Source: Olsenella sp. Marseille-P4559 (GTDB taxonomy: Bacteria; Actinomycetota; Coriobacteriia; Coriobacteriales; Atopobiaceae). Taken from it: a DNA stretch of 64,000 nt. The notes under the pieces were generated by a model. That model worked only from the letters and a program-made list of their open reading frames with translations, did not search any database and was not told the DNA's origin. A program made the position numbers and the translations under genes. Positions 18,838 through 26,646 of this stretch are shown here, one piece after another. The first letter of the stretch is position 1, and each line of letters starts with the position of its first letter. The stretch spans positions 697,610 to 761,609 of the forward strand of contig NZ_LR027574.1 in assembly GCF_900605015.1 (NCBI RefSeq), given 5' to 3'.

Positions 18838-19875
18838 TCATTCGTCATCGGAAGAGTCCTTCGTGTCATCGCTCCCATCGGCGGCGAGATCCTGGGCCTC
18901 GACGCGTGCCCTTTCGATTTTGATGTCATCGGCGATGCTTGCCGGCATTTCGCGACCCATCTTCTTGTAGAGGGCGGTAACGACGCGGTCGATGGTCGAG
19001 CGCTTGGCAATGCCCTTGCTCGCCGCAGTAGCAGTACCGCATGCCGAAGCGTAGATGAGGGCGTTCTCGTAGTCCATGCCACGGGTAGCCTTGGCAAGGA
19101 AGCCAGCAACCATGGAGTCGCCAGCGCCGGTGGCGTTTACCAGGCGCACGCGCGCCGTGGGCACCATATGCTCGGTCCCATACTCGTCGAGCAGCAGCGA
19201 GCCACTGCCGCCACAGGAGATGATGACGTTACGGGCACCGCCGTCCTGAAGCTTCTTGGCGTAGGGCAGACAGTCCTCGGGGGTCTCGGGCATGGGATCT
19301 GCCTTGAAGATGCGGCCGACCTCGTGGTTGTTGGGCTTGATGAGGAAGGGGTGGGCCTTGATTGACTCCATGAGAAGCTGGCCAGGGGCATCGACCACAA
19401 ACTGGATGCCACGGCCGGCGAGCTTGGCCATGATGACGTTATACATGTCCTCAGGCAGCGAGTTGGGAATGGACCCGGTGAGGACGAGGGTGTCCCCTGT
19501 CTGGAGGACGTCCATGCGATCGAGAAGCTCGTCAACCTTCTTTTTGGGGATCTTGGGGCCCATGCCGTTAACCATGGTCATAACGATGCCGTTGAGCTTG
19601 ACGTTAATGCGGGTATAGCCGCGGTCGAGCTTAACGAAGTTGCTTGCGATGCCGGCATCCTGTAGCTCGTTGATGAGATAGTCGCCAGTGAAGCCAGCGA
19701 CAATGCCCATGGCAACGTTCACCACGTTGAGCTCGTTGAGCAGGGTGGAGATGTTGATGCCGTTGCCTCCGCAGTAGAGCTCCTCGTTCGAGGACCGGTT
19801 GGTGTAACCCATGTCCAGTGTAAGAGGGTGCATGACGTAGTCGAGCGCGGGGTTCAGGGTCATCGTGTAGATCAA
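18838..19875 (-). CDS. fruK: 1-phosphofructokinase / PfkB-family sugar kinase
   Basis: This 345-residue PfkB (ribokinase-fold) kinase begins LIYTMTLNPALDYVMH, the FruK/LacC/PfkB opening. It carries the substrate motif YCGGNGIN, KPNNHEVG, and the ATP/anion-hole motif NATGAGDSMVAGF with the catalytic Asp. The TTG at 19875 is taken as start because AAGGAG precedes it by 6-7 bases. The expected reaction is fructose-1-phosphate (or tagatose-6-phosphate) to the bisphosphate. An acidic tail rich in Asp and Ser (about 15 residues) is unusual. No fructose PTS permease gene is adjacent, so the exact substrate is inferred. Confidence 0.85.
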   Translation of the reverse strand: MIYTMTLNPALDYVMHPLTLDMGYTNRSSNEELYCGGNGINISTLLNELNVVNVAMGIVAGFTGDYLINELQDAGIASNFVKLDRGYTRINVKLNGIVMTMVNGMGPKIPKKKVDELLDRMDVLQTGDTLVLTGSIPNSLPEDMYNVIMAKLAGRGIQFVVDAPGQLLMESIKAHPFLIKPNNHEVGRIFKADPMPETPEDCLPYAKKLQDGGARNVIISCGGSGSLLLDEYGTEHMVPTARVRLVNATGAGDSMVAGFLAKATRGMDYENALIYASACGTATAASKGIAKRSTIDRVVTALYKKMGREMPASIADDIKIERARVEAQDLAADGSDDTKDSSDDE

Positions 19876-20116
19876 CGGAAGCTCCTTCCAGCAGGTTACC
19901 TCGGCTAGGTACAGTATGCCGCAATCGGACGGCGAGGGAGGTGAAATCGTTCTCACCCCGCCAAACCCATGCAGCGCCTGCGCCGGTGCAGCGTACATCC
20001 AAAGTGTACCGTATCGAGACCCTACACCCACCTACAAAACGAGGTCATGACGAACGGCTTTCGCAGTTTGGTGGGAGGCGTAGATTCCCAACTTCATCGA
20101 AACGAACCGGACGGAC

Positions 20117-20154
20117 TCCCGGACCCAGCGCAACGTGTGGCGCTGGGTCCGGGA
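20117..20154. other. Perfect 15-bp inverted repeat before the IS30 remnant
   Basis: TCCCGGACCCAGCGC and its exact complement flank an 8-base spacer, about 50 bases upstream of the transposase fragment. The whole 19876-20206 stretch holds no gene. Its left part should contain the fruK promoter, which I could not place, and its right part looks like the left end of an IS30-type element. Confidence 0.5.
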
Positions 20155-20206
20155 ACCATCCTCCCCGGTGGCCGGAGACGCCGGCCCGAGACCGAGGAGG
20201 TGGACA

Positions 20207-20571
20207 TGCCGAAGAAGAATGGCGGGAAGAGGGGGAAGGCGGGCGGGAGGGCCTACGCGAGGCTCGCGCGCCACGAGAGGAGCACGATCGAGCTGATGCT
20301 CGACAGGGGGGCGAGCCGCCGGGCGATAGCCGCGGAGCTCGGGAGGGCGCCCTCCACCGTGTCGAACGAGGCCGCCGCGCATCGGTTCGTGGTGGCGCCC
20401 AAGGCCGAGGGCCGGGGAGCCCGCGCCCGAGGAGCTCGGCGACGCCTGCGAGCGGCCGCGGGCGTGGCCCCGGTGCCGCAACGGCTGCAGGCGCAGGAGA
20501 GGCCACGGCTGCGGCAGGGCGCGAGCCCGCCGAGAGCAGGCGGGGCGTCGACGAGGGCGAGGCCGGCTGAT
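20207..20571 (+). pseudogene. IS30-family transposase, N-terminal remnant
   Basis: The ATG at 20207 opens MPKKNGGKRGK, then YARLARHERSTIELMLDRG and SRRAIAAELGRAPSTVSNE, the HTH of IS30-family transposases. After about 70 residues the homology jumps to another frame: CERPRAWPRCRNGCRRRRGHGC matches the cysteine-rich segment of the family, and a final SRRGVDEGEA lies in yet another frame. Everything beyond, including the DDE catalytic domain, is missing. At about 20572 the sequence changes to the end of an IS21-type remnant. It is therefore a frameshifted, truncated relic. Confidence 0.75.
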
Positions 20572-20952
20572 AAAGTCAATATATAAATCGACGATTCCGC
20601 TACCGTTTCGTCGTCACCTCGGCAACCGCATAGTCGACGTTCGCGCTACCGCACTTTCGTCACCTTCGACTACCCATCCCTCCCCTTGTCGGCGGGCAGG
20701 TCCTTGGGCCTGTGCGACCTCCCGGCGACCTTTATCAGGGCGCAATGGTGGCAGGCCCTGTCCGCGATGGCACTGGCCGTCACGTCGTCGCCGGACACGT
20801 CCGCCCAGCCCCCGGTGCCGACGCTGCTCGTGGCCATCGTCGAGCGCTACCCGTGCCGCGTGGACGCCAGCCGGAGCATGGGGTCGGCGCCCTGCCCGTC
20901 GACGTCGAGATGGCCCAGCTCGCCGATGGCGAGCGGCTTGGGGTGCGCGTGG
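20572..20952 (-). pseudogene. IS21-family remnant with istB 3' end
   Basis: Read on the minus strand from about 20952 the DNA encodes AHPKPLAIGELGHLDVDGQ, then a TAG, then STMATSSVGTGGWADVSGDD and ASAIADRACHHC, ending KGRDG-stop at 20670. Each block aligns with the C-terminal part of the intact IstB at 23268-24068, but the two are clearly different family members. Between 20572 and 20669 lie two imperfect copies of a TCGACG..CGCTACCG..TTTCGTC..CACCT repeat, typical of IS21 ends. The upstream part of istB and all of istA are gone, replaced by ISL3 sequence. Confidence 0.75.
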
Positions 20953-21872
20953 TGCCTCGGCGTGTCCATCAAGGGCGGCGCGATAGTGGTGGGGGTGAGG
21001 CCCCACGGGAGGGAGCGGCTCCGGTGCCCGGTCTGCGGGCGCAGGTGCGAGTGCCACGACCACGAGCCGGCGAGGCGCTGGAGGGCGATGGGCCTGGCGA
21101 GGAGCGTGTGCCACCTCGAGTACCGGCCCGCGAGGGCGAGGTGCCCCGAGCACGGCGTGCTCGTCGAGCGCGTGCCGTGGGCCAGGCGCGGGTCGCGCTT
21201 CACGCGCGACCTCGAGGACTGGGTCGCCTGCCTCGCGGTGAGGTGCTGCACGTCGGCGGTGTCGAGGATCGCCCGCGTCGAGTGGCACAGCGTCGGCGGC
21301 ATCTGCGGGCGCGTCCACGGCGAGATCGAGGCCGCGCGCGGCTCGGGCCGCTTCGACGGCCTGCAGCGCACAGGCATCGACGAGACGAGCCACAAGAGGG
21401 GCCACAGGTACCTCGCCGTCGTGGTCGGCCACGACCGCGGGTGCCTGGCCTGGGCCCACGAGGGATGCGGGAAGGAGGTGCCGTCGCCCTTCCTCGACGG
21501 GCTCACCCGCAAGCAGAGGTGGGGCACCGAGGTGGTCACGGCCGACGGCGCGAGGCGGATGAGGGAGCCGGTCAAGAGGCGGTGCCCCAACGCGAGGCGG
21601 GTCATGGGCCCCTTCCACGTCGTGCAGCGGACGAGCGGCGCCCTCGACGAGGCGAGGCGCGAGGGGTGGCAGGCGGCGAAGGCGGGGGCCCGGGCCGTCG
21701 TCCCGAGGACGGGGCGGAGGGGCAGGCCCCGCAAGAACGAGGTGGCGCCGGAGGTCGCCGCCGGGCTCGCGGCGGGGGCCGCCCCGATAAGGGGCAGTAG
21801 GTACGCCCTGGTGAAGAACCCAGGGACCCCACGGGCCCGCAGTGGGAGAAGCTCGCCGAGCCCAGGAGGGCC
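20944..21872 (+). pseudogene. ISL3-family transposase, 5' part, split by IS21
   Basis: The frame encodes the ISL3 layout. First comes a zinc-ribbon (RLRCPVCGRRCECHDH..RCPEHG), then the conserved VPWARRGSRFTRDLEDWVACLA and the DDE domain start GIDETSHKRGHRYLAVVV with its first Asp, later VTADGARRM and GPFHVVQ. The extreme N-terminus is replaced by istB remnant sequence. At about 21820 one base has been lost: the expected RDPTGPQWEKLAEPRRA lies in the -1 frame. The gene is then cut at 21872 by an IS21-type element and resumes at 24147. Confidence 0.85.
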
Positions 21873-22032
21873 TGATAGCGCTAGCTTAGGTTTCACCAGA
21901 TTGACCAACACGCGCCCCAATCCGACCAGCGCGGATGCGCCAGCCAAACCAGCGTGGTTTCACCACCTTTACCAACTAGGCTCAGCCCCGAACCGACGAC
22001 GGAGAGGGGTGGGGGCCTTGGAGAGGAACCTC

Positions 22033-23271
22033 ATGGCTGGGCTGAACGCGGACAGGGAGTGCGGCGTCAAGCCGAACTTCTCGGAGGTCGCTAGGAGGTA
22101 CGGCGCGGACGGGCACACCGTCTCGAAGTACTGGAACGGGGGCGGGCCCTCGCCGGACGACGGCAGGCACGGGCGGCAAAGCGGGTTCGACCGCTGCCGC
22201 GACGAGATCGAGGAGAAGGCGGCGCTGCCGGGAGCCACGGCCAAGGGCACCCACGAGCTGCTGCTCGAGCGTCACGCGGGCGACGAGCCGCCGGTCCCGG
22301 GCCACAACGCCTTCACGAGCCACCTGAGGGGGCGCGGCATAGCCGTCGGGCGCGGCGGCGCGCCGGACGCGCACCCCAGGTTCGGGACGGCGCCCGGCGA
22401 GCAGCCGCAGTCCGACTGGAAGGAGGGCGTCACCATGCGCGACCGCTCCGGCCGCGGGTACCGCTTCGACGCGTACGCCTCGACGCTCGGATGGTCCCGG
22501 ATGCACCACTTCGTGCGGTCCCCGACCAGGGCCAGGGACGACCTGCTGGCCTGCATGGCGGACGACATCCGCTGGCTGGGCGGCGTGCCGCGGCAGCGGC
22601 TCGCGGACAACGTGCCGGCCGTCGCGACGCTCGGCGGCGACGGGAGGCGCTCGCGGGACGGGCGCGTCGCCGCCTTCGCGCGCGAGGCCGGCCTCGGGCT
22701 CGCGCTCTGCCGGCCCAGGACGCCGCAGACCAAGGGCAGGGACGAGGGCGCGAGCCGCCTCCTGTCGCGCCTCGGGGCCTGCGAGGGCGACTTCGAGGGC
22801 TGGGAGGGGCTCGACCGCGCGATGGCGCGCGTGCGCGCGAGGAGCAACGAGGAGCCGAACCGCACGACCGGCCTGCCGCCGGAGCCGCTCTTCCGGAGGG
22901 AGAGGGGGGCCCTGGGGCCCATGCCCCGCGAGTCGGTGCCCTCGGCGCTGGTGGGCGGCGTGCCGTGGCAGGTGGTGCCCGCCACCATGCTCGTCAGGTG
23001 CGCCGGGCGCGAGTTCCCGGTGCCGAGGGGGTGCATGGGGCGCCGCGTGAGGCTGCTGCTCGAGCCGGGCGGGCGCCTCAGGGCCTACGACGGCGGGGGG
23101 CTCGTGGCGGCGCACGACGCCGCCGCCCCGGGAGGGCCGGTAGCCTACCGCGAGGGCGACTGCGCCGAGGCGGTGGCGGACGAGCGCTGGGGCGGCGACG
23201 CGGACATAGAGGCGCAGGCCAGGCGCAACCTCGAGCTGCTGGGCGGGCCCGGAGGGGGCGAGGGGTCGTGA
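22033..23271 (+). CDS. istA: IS21 transposase IstA
   Basis: About 412 residues. An N-terminal HTH (PNFSEVARRYGADGHTVSKYW) is followed by an RNase-H-fold integrase core. The DDE residues are visible as QSDWKEG, RLADNVPAV and PQTKGRDEGASRLL. The C-terminal beta domain begins near VPWQVVPA. It catalyses strand transfer of the element together with IstB. The ATG at 22033 is chosen; the frame stays open upstream and a GTG or TTG some 15-24 bases earlier is also possible. The stop overlaps the istB start (GTGA). Confidence 0.9.
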   Translation: MAGLNADRECGVKPNFSEVARRYGADGHTVSKYWNGGGPSPDDGRHGRQSGFDRCRDEIEEKAALPGATAKGTHELLLERHAGDEPPVPGHNAFTSHLRGRGIAVGRGGAPDAHPRFGTAPGEQPQSDWKEGVTMRDRSGRGYRFDAYASTLGWSRMHHFVRSPTRARDDLLACMADDIRWLGGVPRQRLADNVPAVATLGGDGRRSRDGRVAAFAREAGLGLALCRPRTPQTKGRDEGASRLLSRLGACEGDFEGWEGLDRAMARVRARSNEEPNRTTGLPPEPLFRRERGALGPMPRESVPSALVGGVPWQVVPATMLVRCAGREFPVPRGCMGRRVRLLLEPGGRLRAYDGGGLVAAHDAAAPGGPVAYREGDCAEAVADERWGGDADIEAQARRNLELLGGPGGGEGS

Positions 23272-24068
23272 CCGGCCCGGAGGGCAGCGTGCCGGAGCGC
23301 ATGCGCGGCAACCTGGGGGAGCTCGGCCTCGACGCGATGGCCTCCTCCGCCCCGGAGTACTCGAGGCTGGTCGCGACGGGCGCGAAGCCGTTCCCCGAGG
23401 CCCTGCTCGAGATGACCGGCGCGCAGGTCGCCGCCGTGAGGGAGCGCGACCTGGACAGGAGAGTCGAGAAGGCGAGCCTCCCCCACGTGAAGGCTCTCAG
23501 GGACTTCGACCTCTCGTTCCAGCCGTCGGTCCCCAGGGGTGTGGTCGAGGACCTCGCGACGCTGGGGCTCCTCGACCGCCACGAGAACGTCGTGCTCGTC
23601 GGCAGCCCCGGCGTGGGCAAGACCCACATCGCCGTGGCGCTGGGGGTCGAGGCGATCCGCGCCCGCAAGCCCACCTACTTCACCGACTGCCGGCGCCTCG
23701 TCTCGGACCTCGCGCACGCCGCGGGCAAGGGCCAGCTGGAGAGGCGGCTGCGCCTCTACGCCCACCCGTCGCTGCCTATCGTCGACGAGGTGGGCTGCCT
23801 GGACGTGGACAAGCAGGGCGCGGACCTGCTGTTCCAGCTGACCTCGAGGAGGTACGAGAGGAGGTCGGCCATCGTGACGGCCAACGTGGGGATGGGGTCG
23901 TGGGCGAAGGTCTTCGGGGACCCGGTCGTGGCGTCGGCGATAGCGGACAGGCTCTGCCGCCACTGCCACCTGGTACGCATGACGGGGAGGTCCTACAGGA
24001 CCAAGGACCTCGCGCCGCAGGACAGGGCCTCGCCGGCAGTGGTCGCCGATTCCGGCGCCCCGCGGTGA
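23268..24068 (+). CDS. istB: IS21 helper ATPase IstB
   Basis: This 266-residue AAA+ ATPase of the DnaC/IstB group supports transposition and target selection. It has Walker A GSPGVGKTH, Walker B LPIVDEVG, a sensor-like AIVTANVG segment and the C-terminal CRHCHLVRMTGRSYR. It starts at a GTG that overlaps the istA stop by 4 bases, giving translational coupling. It is intact, unlike the related istB relic at 20670-20952. Confidence 0.93.
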   Translation: MTGPEGSVPERMRGNLGELGLDAMASSAPEYSRLVATGAKPFPEALLEMTGAQVAAVRERDLDRRVEKASLPHVKALRDFDLSFQPSVPRGVVEDLATLGLLDRHENVVLVGSPGVGKTHIAVALGVEAIRARKPTYFTDCRRLVSDLAHAAGKGQLERRLRLYAHPSLPIVDEVGCLDVDKQGADLLFQLTSRRYERRSAIVTANVGMGSWAKVFGDPVVASAIADRLCRHCHLVRMTGRSYRTKDLAPQDRASPAVVADSGAPR

Positions 24069-24146
24069 CGGGACTGGCGAATGTGCGTTGGTGCGGATGG
24101 GGGCGGTTCGCTGTCTAGTCTGGTGAAATCTATCTTGACTTCAACA

Positions 24147-24729
24147 GGCCGGCGGGCGGCTGTTCCGGGCGTGGGACCTCAGGGAGGACCCGAGGGCGGT
24201 CTTCCGCGCGGGCTCGGCCGAAGAGGCGGAGCCGCTGCTCGCGGCATGGCTGCACCGGGCCGCGTGCTGCAGGATCGGGCCGGTGGTCGAGGTCGAGAAG
24301 AAGGTCAGGCGCAGGCACGCCGACGTGATCGCGGCCGTCGGGCTGGGCATCGGCAACGGGCGCGTCGAGAGCATCAACAACGAGATCAAGGTCACCGTGC
24401 GGATGGGCTACGGCTTCAGGAACACGGACAACCTGGTGGCCCTCCTCATGCTGCGGTGCTCTGACGAGCAGCCCGCGCTCCCGTGGGAGGACCGGGGAGA
24501 GGAGGAGAGGAGGGGGACGAGAGGAAGAGGAGGGACAGGGAGCGCGACAGGAAGAGGAGGGGGGAGAAGGCCAACAAGGCGACGGCGGCCCAGCCGACCC
24601 CCAAGCCACGAGAACTACCGAAGGCTCATAAAACAGCAGCAGTGGCAAACGCGCATGTCCATCCGTCAGCTGATAAGTCTCCCGTTGTCGTGCGACGATA
24701 GGAGTGGAACAGGACAGCACCCCTTGTGA
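24147..24729 (+). pseudogene. ISL3-family transposase, 3' part
   Basis: This part resumes in frame after the IS21 element: GRLFRAWDLREDPRAVF, then GIGNGRVESINNEIKVTVRM and YGFRNTDNLVALLMLRCSD, the conserved C-terminus of ISL3 transposases. Homology fades at about 24485, after PALPW. From 24481 to 24575 the plus strand is nearly all purine, encoding an Arg/Lys/Glu-rich tract in more than one frame. The open frame runs on to 24729, past a SHENYRRLIK segment that usually ends these proteins, so the natural stop seems lost or a frameshift has occurred. Confidence 0.8.
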
Positions 24730-24799
24730 CCATCATCCAGGCACCCGTGCCCCCGAGGAGGACGCCGACTACAATCCCGACGAAGAAGTTCTCCACCAT
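24626..24799 (-). pseudogene. Small membrane protein, truncated paralogue
   Basis: The ATG at 24799 begins MVENFFVGIVVGVLLGGTG, one hydrophobic segment, then VTRGAVLFHSYRR. This parallels the neighbour at 24813-25166 (GGTGIYMVASGDATPLHSYHR), so the two are tandem paralogues. Similarity stops just after HSYRR and only 57 residues remain. The two C-terminal membrane segments of the paralogue are absent, and the reading frame runs into the ISL3 end. It is most likely truncated by the IS insertion. Confidence 0.6.
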
Positions 24800-24812
24800 T
24801 TGGCCCCGTCCC

Positions 24813-25166
24813 TCATGACGCCACAATCGCACCGTTGTAGTAGACGATGGATACTGTTATCACCACGGCACCGATAATCAGGGATGCTCCCCCAAGGACA
24901 ACGGGGAGCATCCCTCTCGCCCATCCGGGAAGGGATCGTGTCTTGGCCAGGAGGGGCAGAGAGAGCAGGATGATGCCAACCCCCAACATGACCGCTCCCA
25001 GGCCGCTCCAGCGGGCGAGTACTGCCAGATCCTGCGGCTGGACGTTCGACCTGTGATAGCTGTGGAGCGGCGTCGCATCGCCGGAGGCAACCATGTAGAT
25101 GCCTGTCCCCCCAACCAACACCCCGACGGCGACGCATATCAGGAAGCTAAGCGACGCATTAATCAT
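24813..25166 (-). CDS. Small three-helix membrane protein, function unknown
   Basis: 117 residues with three predicted membrane segments (about 6-28, 51-73, 83-105) and a conserved-looking LHSYHRSN motif between the first and second. Such LHSYH membrane proteins occur as small uncharacterised families in Firmicutes and Actinobacteria. The ATG at 25166 is preferred to a GTG at 25178 because GAGAGAGG lies at better spacing. It is 30 bases behind the small ORF at 25197-25388 and 13 bases ahead of its truncated paralogue, so the three form one transcription unit. An immunity or small-molecule export role is possible but unproven. Confidence 0.6.
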   Translation of the reverse strand: MINASLSFLICVAVGVLVGGTGIYMVASGDATPLHSYHRSNVQPQDLAVLARWSGLGAVMLGVGIILLSLPLLAKTRSLPGWARGMLPVVLGGASLIIGAVVITVSIVYYNGAIVAS

Positions 25167-25196
25167 GTGGATATGCACCTCTCTCGCAATCCAAGC

Positions 25197-25388
25197 TTAT
25201 GCGACCTGGCTTGCCATGGGCCCTGCAACCTCGACAAAAATGTCCAACTGAACCACGGCGGCAACCTCTGCCCCGAGTACATATGCATAGCCCGCCACTA
25301 CGCTCTCCGAGTAAAACCATGCGCCCTGCGGCGTAATTGAGTTAGGATTCATGCGACTTGCATTTGGACTGACATAATCACTTTGCAT
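25197..25388 (-). CDS. Small hypothetical peptide (63 aa)
   Basis: The ATG at 25388 is preceded by AAAGGG. The product has a polar N-terminal half (MQSDYVSPNASRMNPNS) and a hydrophobic, Ala/Val/Tyr-rich C-terminal half (GYAYVLGAEVAAVVQLDIF). Base composition is less GC-rich than in flanking genes, suggesting transfer. No family is recognised. Its size, amphipathic design and position in front of two membrane proteins are reminiscent of peptide-toxin or bacteriocin cassettes, but there is no double-glycine leader or modification enzyme. Confidence 0.45.
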   Translation of the reverse strand: MQSDYVSPNASRMNPNSITPQGAWFYSESVVAGYAYVLGAEVAAVVQLDIFVEVAGPMASQVA

Positions 25389-25444
25389 GCTGACTCATCC
25401 CTTTCATTTACACCGTATAAATTGAGCTAAGGTGATATATCTGA

Positions 25445-25579
25445 CTAATCAATAATCAATTTTAGCAGGCTGGGATCATTTAAGTCACCACCCTCAAGCA
25501 GGTCAACGTAAATATCCTTTCCCATGTTGATATCCGCGATTTTCTCAGACATGAGCTCCATGTCGGCAATTGATGTCAT
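25445..25579 (-). other. Possible gene fragment with low-GC coding character
   Basis: The minus-strand frame ending at TAG 25445 encodes MTSIADMELMSEKIADINMG and then a segment KDIYVDLLEGGDLNDPSLLK. It looks protein-like and uses AT-rich codons unlike its surroundings. The frame is open upstream (HPLAEYWREGLNAVWSSR) to about 25690 without a good start, so it is probably the 3' end of a broken gene. No family is recognised. Confidence 0.35.
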
Positions 25580-25688
25580 CCTCGAACAAAGAGCCCAAAC
25601 GACCCTACTCGACCAGACAGCATTTAGTCCCTCACGCCAATACTCTGCCAAGGGATGCTTCCTGACATTTCCAACAACTCCATGGAAT

Positions 25689-25698
25689 GTGTTAACAC
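25689..25698. promoter_or_regulatory. Candidate operator of the toxin-antitoxin operon
   Basis: The perfect palindrome GTGTTAACAC lies 35 bases upstream of the antitoxin start. RHH antitoxins normally bind short palindromes of this kind to repress their own operon. No clear -35/-10 pair could be assigned. Confidence 0.4.
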
Positions 25699-25732
25699 GT
25701 AAAACACGCAAACAATGCTCTGGAGGTGCGAC

Positions 25733-25966
25733 ATGACCACGACAACCGCGCTCAGGCTGCCCGAGGACCTCGCGAAGAGGTACGACCGCCTGGCGAAGGA
25801 GACGGGCAGGACCAAGACCTACTACATGACTGAGGCACTGGCGGACTCCATAGACCAGCTCGAGTACGAGTACGGGATCCTCAAGCAGGTCGAGGACTTC
25901 CGCGCCGGCAGGCTGAAGACCTACAGCCTCGACGAGGTCGGTGAGATGCTTGGCCTGGACGATTAG
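25733..25966 (+). CDS. Ribbon-helix-helix antitoxin (RelB/CopG-like)
   Basis: This 77-residue protein starts MTTTTALRLPEDLAKRYDRL, an RHH strand-helix, then KETGRTKTYYMTEALADSID, the second helix. The C-terminal half (EDFRAGRLKTYSLDEVGEML) is the toxin-binding tail seen in RelB-type antitoxins. GGAGGT precedes the ATG by 6 bases. Its end overlaps the toxin start by 17 bases, a typical type II arrangement in which the antitoxin is made first, neutralises the toxin and represses the operon. Confidence 0.85.
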   Translation: MTTTTALRLPEDLAKRYDRLAKETGRTKTYYMTEALADSIDQLEYEYGILKQVEDFRAGRLKTYSLDEVGEMLGLDD

Positions 25967-26222
25967 GGTCTCGGAGAAGGCCGTCCAGGACCTTCGCAAG
26001 CTCGACAGGCAGGTCGCGAGACGGATACGGGGCGAGCTGGCAGAGGTCGCCGGCCTGGAGGACCCGAGGAGCCGGGGGAAGGCGCTCGTAGGGAACCTCG
26101 CCGGCCTCTGGCGATACCGTGTCGGGGACTACCGCGTGATCTGCGACATTGAGGACGAGATCCTCGTCGTCCTCGTCGTCGTTGGGGTGGCCCACAGGAG
26201 CGAGGCCTACAGGCGTAGGTGA
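25950..26222 (+). CDS. RelE/ParE-family toxin
   Basis: 90 residues beginning LAWTIRVSEKAVQDLRKLDR, with GLWRYRVGDYRVICDI and a C-terminal VGVAHRSEAYRR: the full RelE/ParE superfamily fold. The R-YR-V---I pattern and the C-terminal H-R-Y residues match RelE-type mRNA interferases acting at the ribosomal A site. The TTG at 25950 is preferred (family proteins start MAWTI); a GTG at 25941 is possible. It forms a pair with the overlapping antitoxin. Confidence 0.85.
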   Translation: MAWTIRVSEKAVQDLRKLDRQVARRIRGELAEVAGLEDPRSRGKALVGNLAGLWRYRVGDYRVICDIEDEILVVLVVVGVAHRSEAYRRR

Positions 26223-26258
26223 CACCCACCTGGCTTCCCCGAGCCGCGATCGAGGCCT

Positions 26259-26537
26259 TCAGGGCAAGGGTGCTCGCCTCGGGCAGGTGATGCTGGGCCC
26301 TTGCGTAGTCGCGCTCCCACCCGCCCAGGCTTTGAGGAGTTCCCTCACTACCGCAGAGGCGGACGTGTACTCGGGCATGCCCGCAAGGCGCACGCCGAGC
26401 TCTACGTGGAGGTCGCACGGGACGGCCACGGACATGCGGACCCTGTCCCTGGCTGACGGTGCACGGCGTGGGTGCTCGCTTGGCGGGCTCGGATTCTCGA
26501 CCCATCCTCGCAGGAGGGATACGATCACGTCCGACAT
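26259..26537 (-). CDS. Putative ribbon-helix-helix protein, orphan
   Basis: 92 residues: a Pro/Arg-rich N-terminal stretch, then VRMSVAVPCDLHVELGVRL and TSASAVVRELLKAW, which resembles an RHH DNA-binding domain of antitoxin or mobilisation (MobC) type. The ATG at 26537 has GGAG almost adjacent, a poor spacing, so the start is uncertain. No partner gene follows: the strand faces the toxin gene convergently. It may be a remnant of a second toxin-antitoxin or plasmid-mobilisation module. Confidence 0.45.
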   Translation of the reverse strand: MSDVIVSLLRGWVENPSPPSEHPRRAPSARDRVRMSVAVPCDLHVELGVRLAGMPEYTSASAVVRELLKAWAGGSATTQGPSITCPRRAPLP

Positions 26538-26646
26538 GCTCCTAGACCATATCAAAAGTTGTGCTGGGTCACGCTGCGTTCGCCAATTCCCCGCTCCATT
26601 TCGTGTGCGCGGACCAGTACACGTGTTCCAACCTGTGTGCGCCACG

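Larger units (their letters stand above)
21873..24146 (+). mobile_element. IS21-family insertion sequence, apparently intact, 2,274 bp
   Basis: The ends are TG..CA with related terminal sequences sharing TTTCACCAGA about 20 bases in. A second internal copy, TTTCACCACCTTTACCAAC, follows at 21958, 67 bases after the first; such multiple terminal repeats are typical of IS21. A 4-bp direct repeat GGCC flanks the element (21869-21872 and 24147-24150). Removing the element plus one GGCC restores a continuous ISL3 reading frame, which proves the boundaries. Both istA and istB are open, so the insertion looks recent. Confidence 0.92.

Noticed and set aside
20614-21618. Minus-strand frame of over 300 codons across the ISL3 gene
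   Set aside because: It is the antisense of the ISL3 zinc-ribbon and DDE region; only the short istB tail at its left end is real homology and it lies in another frame.
25580-25999. Minus-strand frame opposite the antitoxin
   Set aside because: Antisense shadow of the RHH antitoxin and toxin start; only the far 3' part outside the antitoxin looks protein-like.
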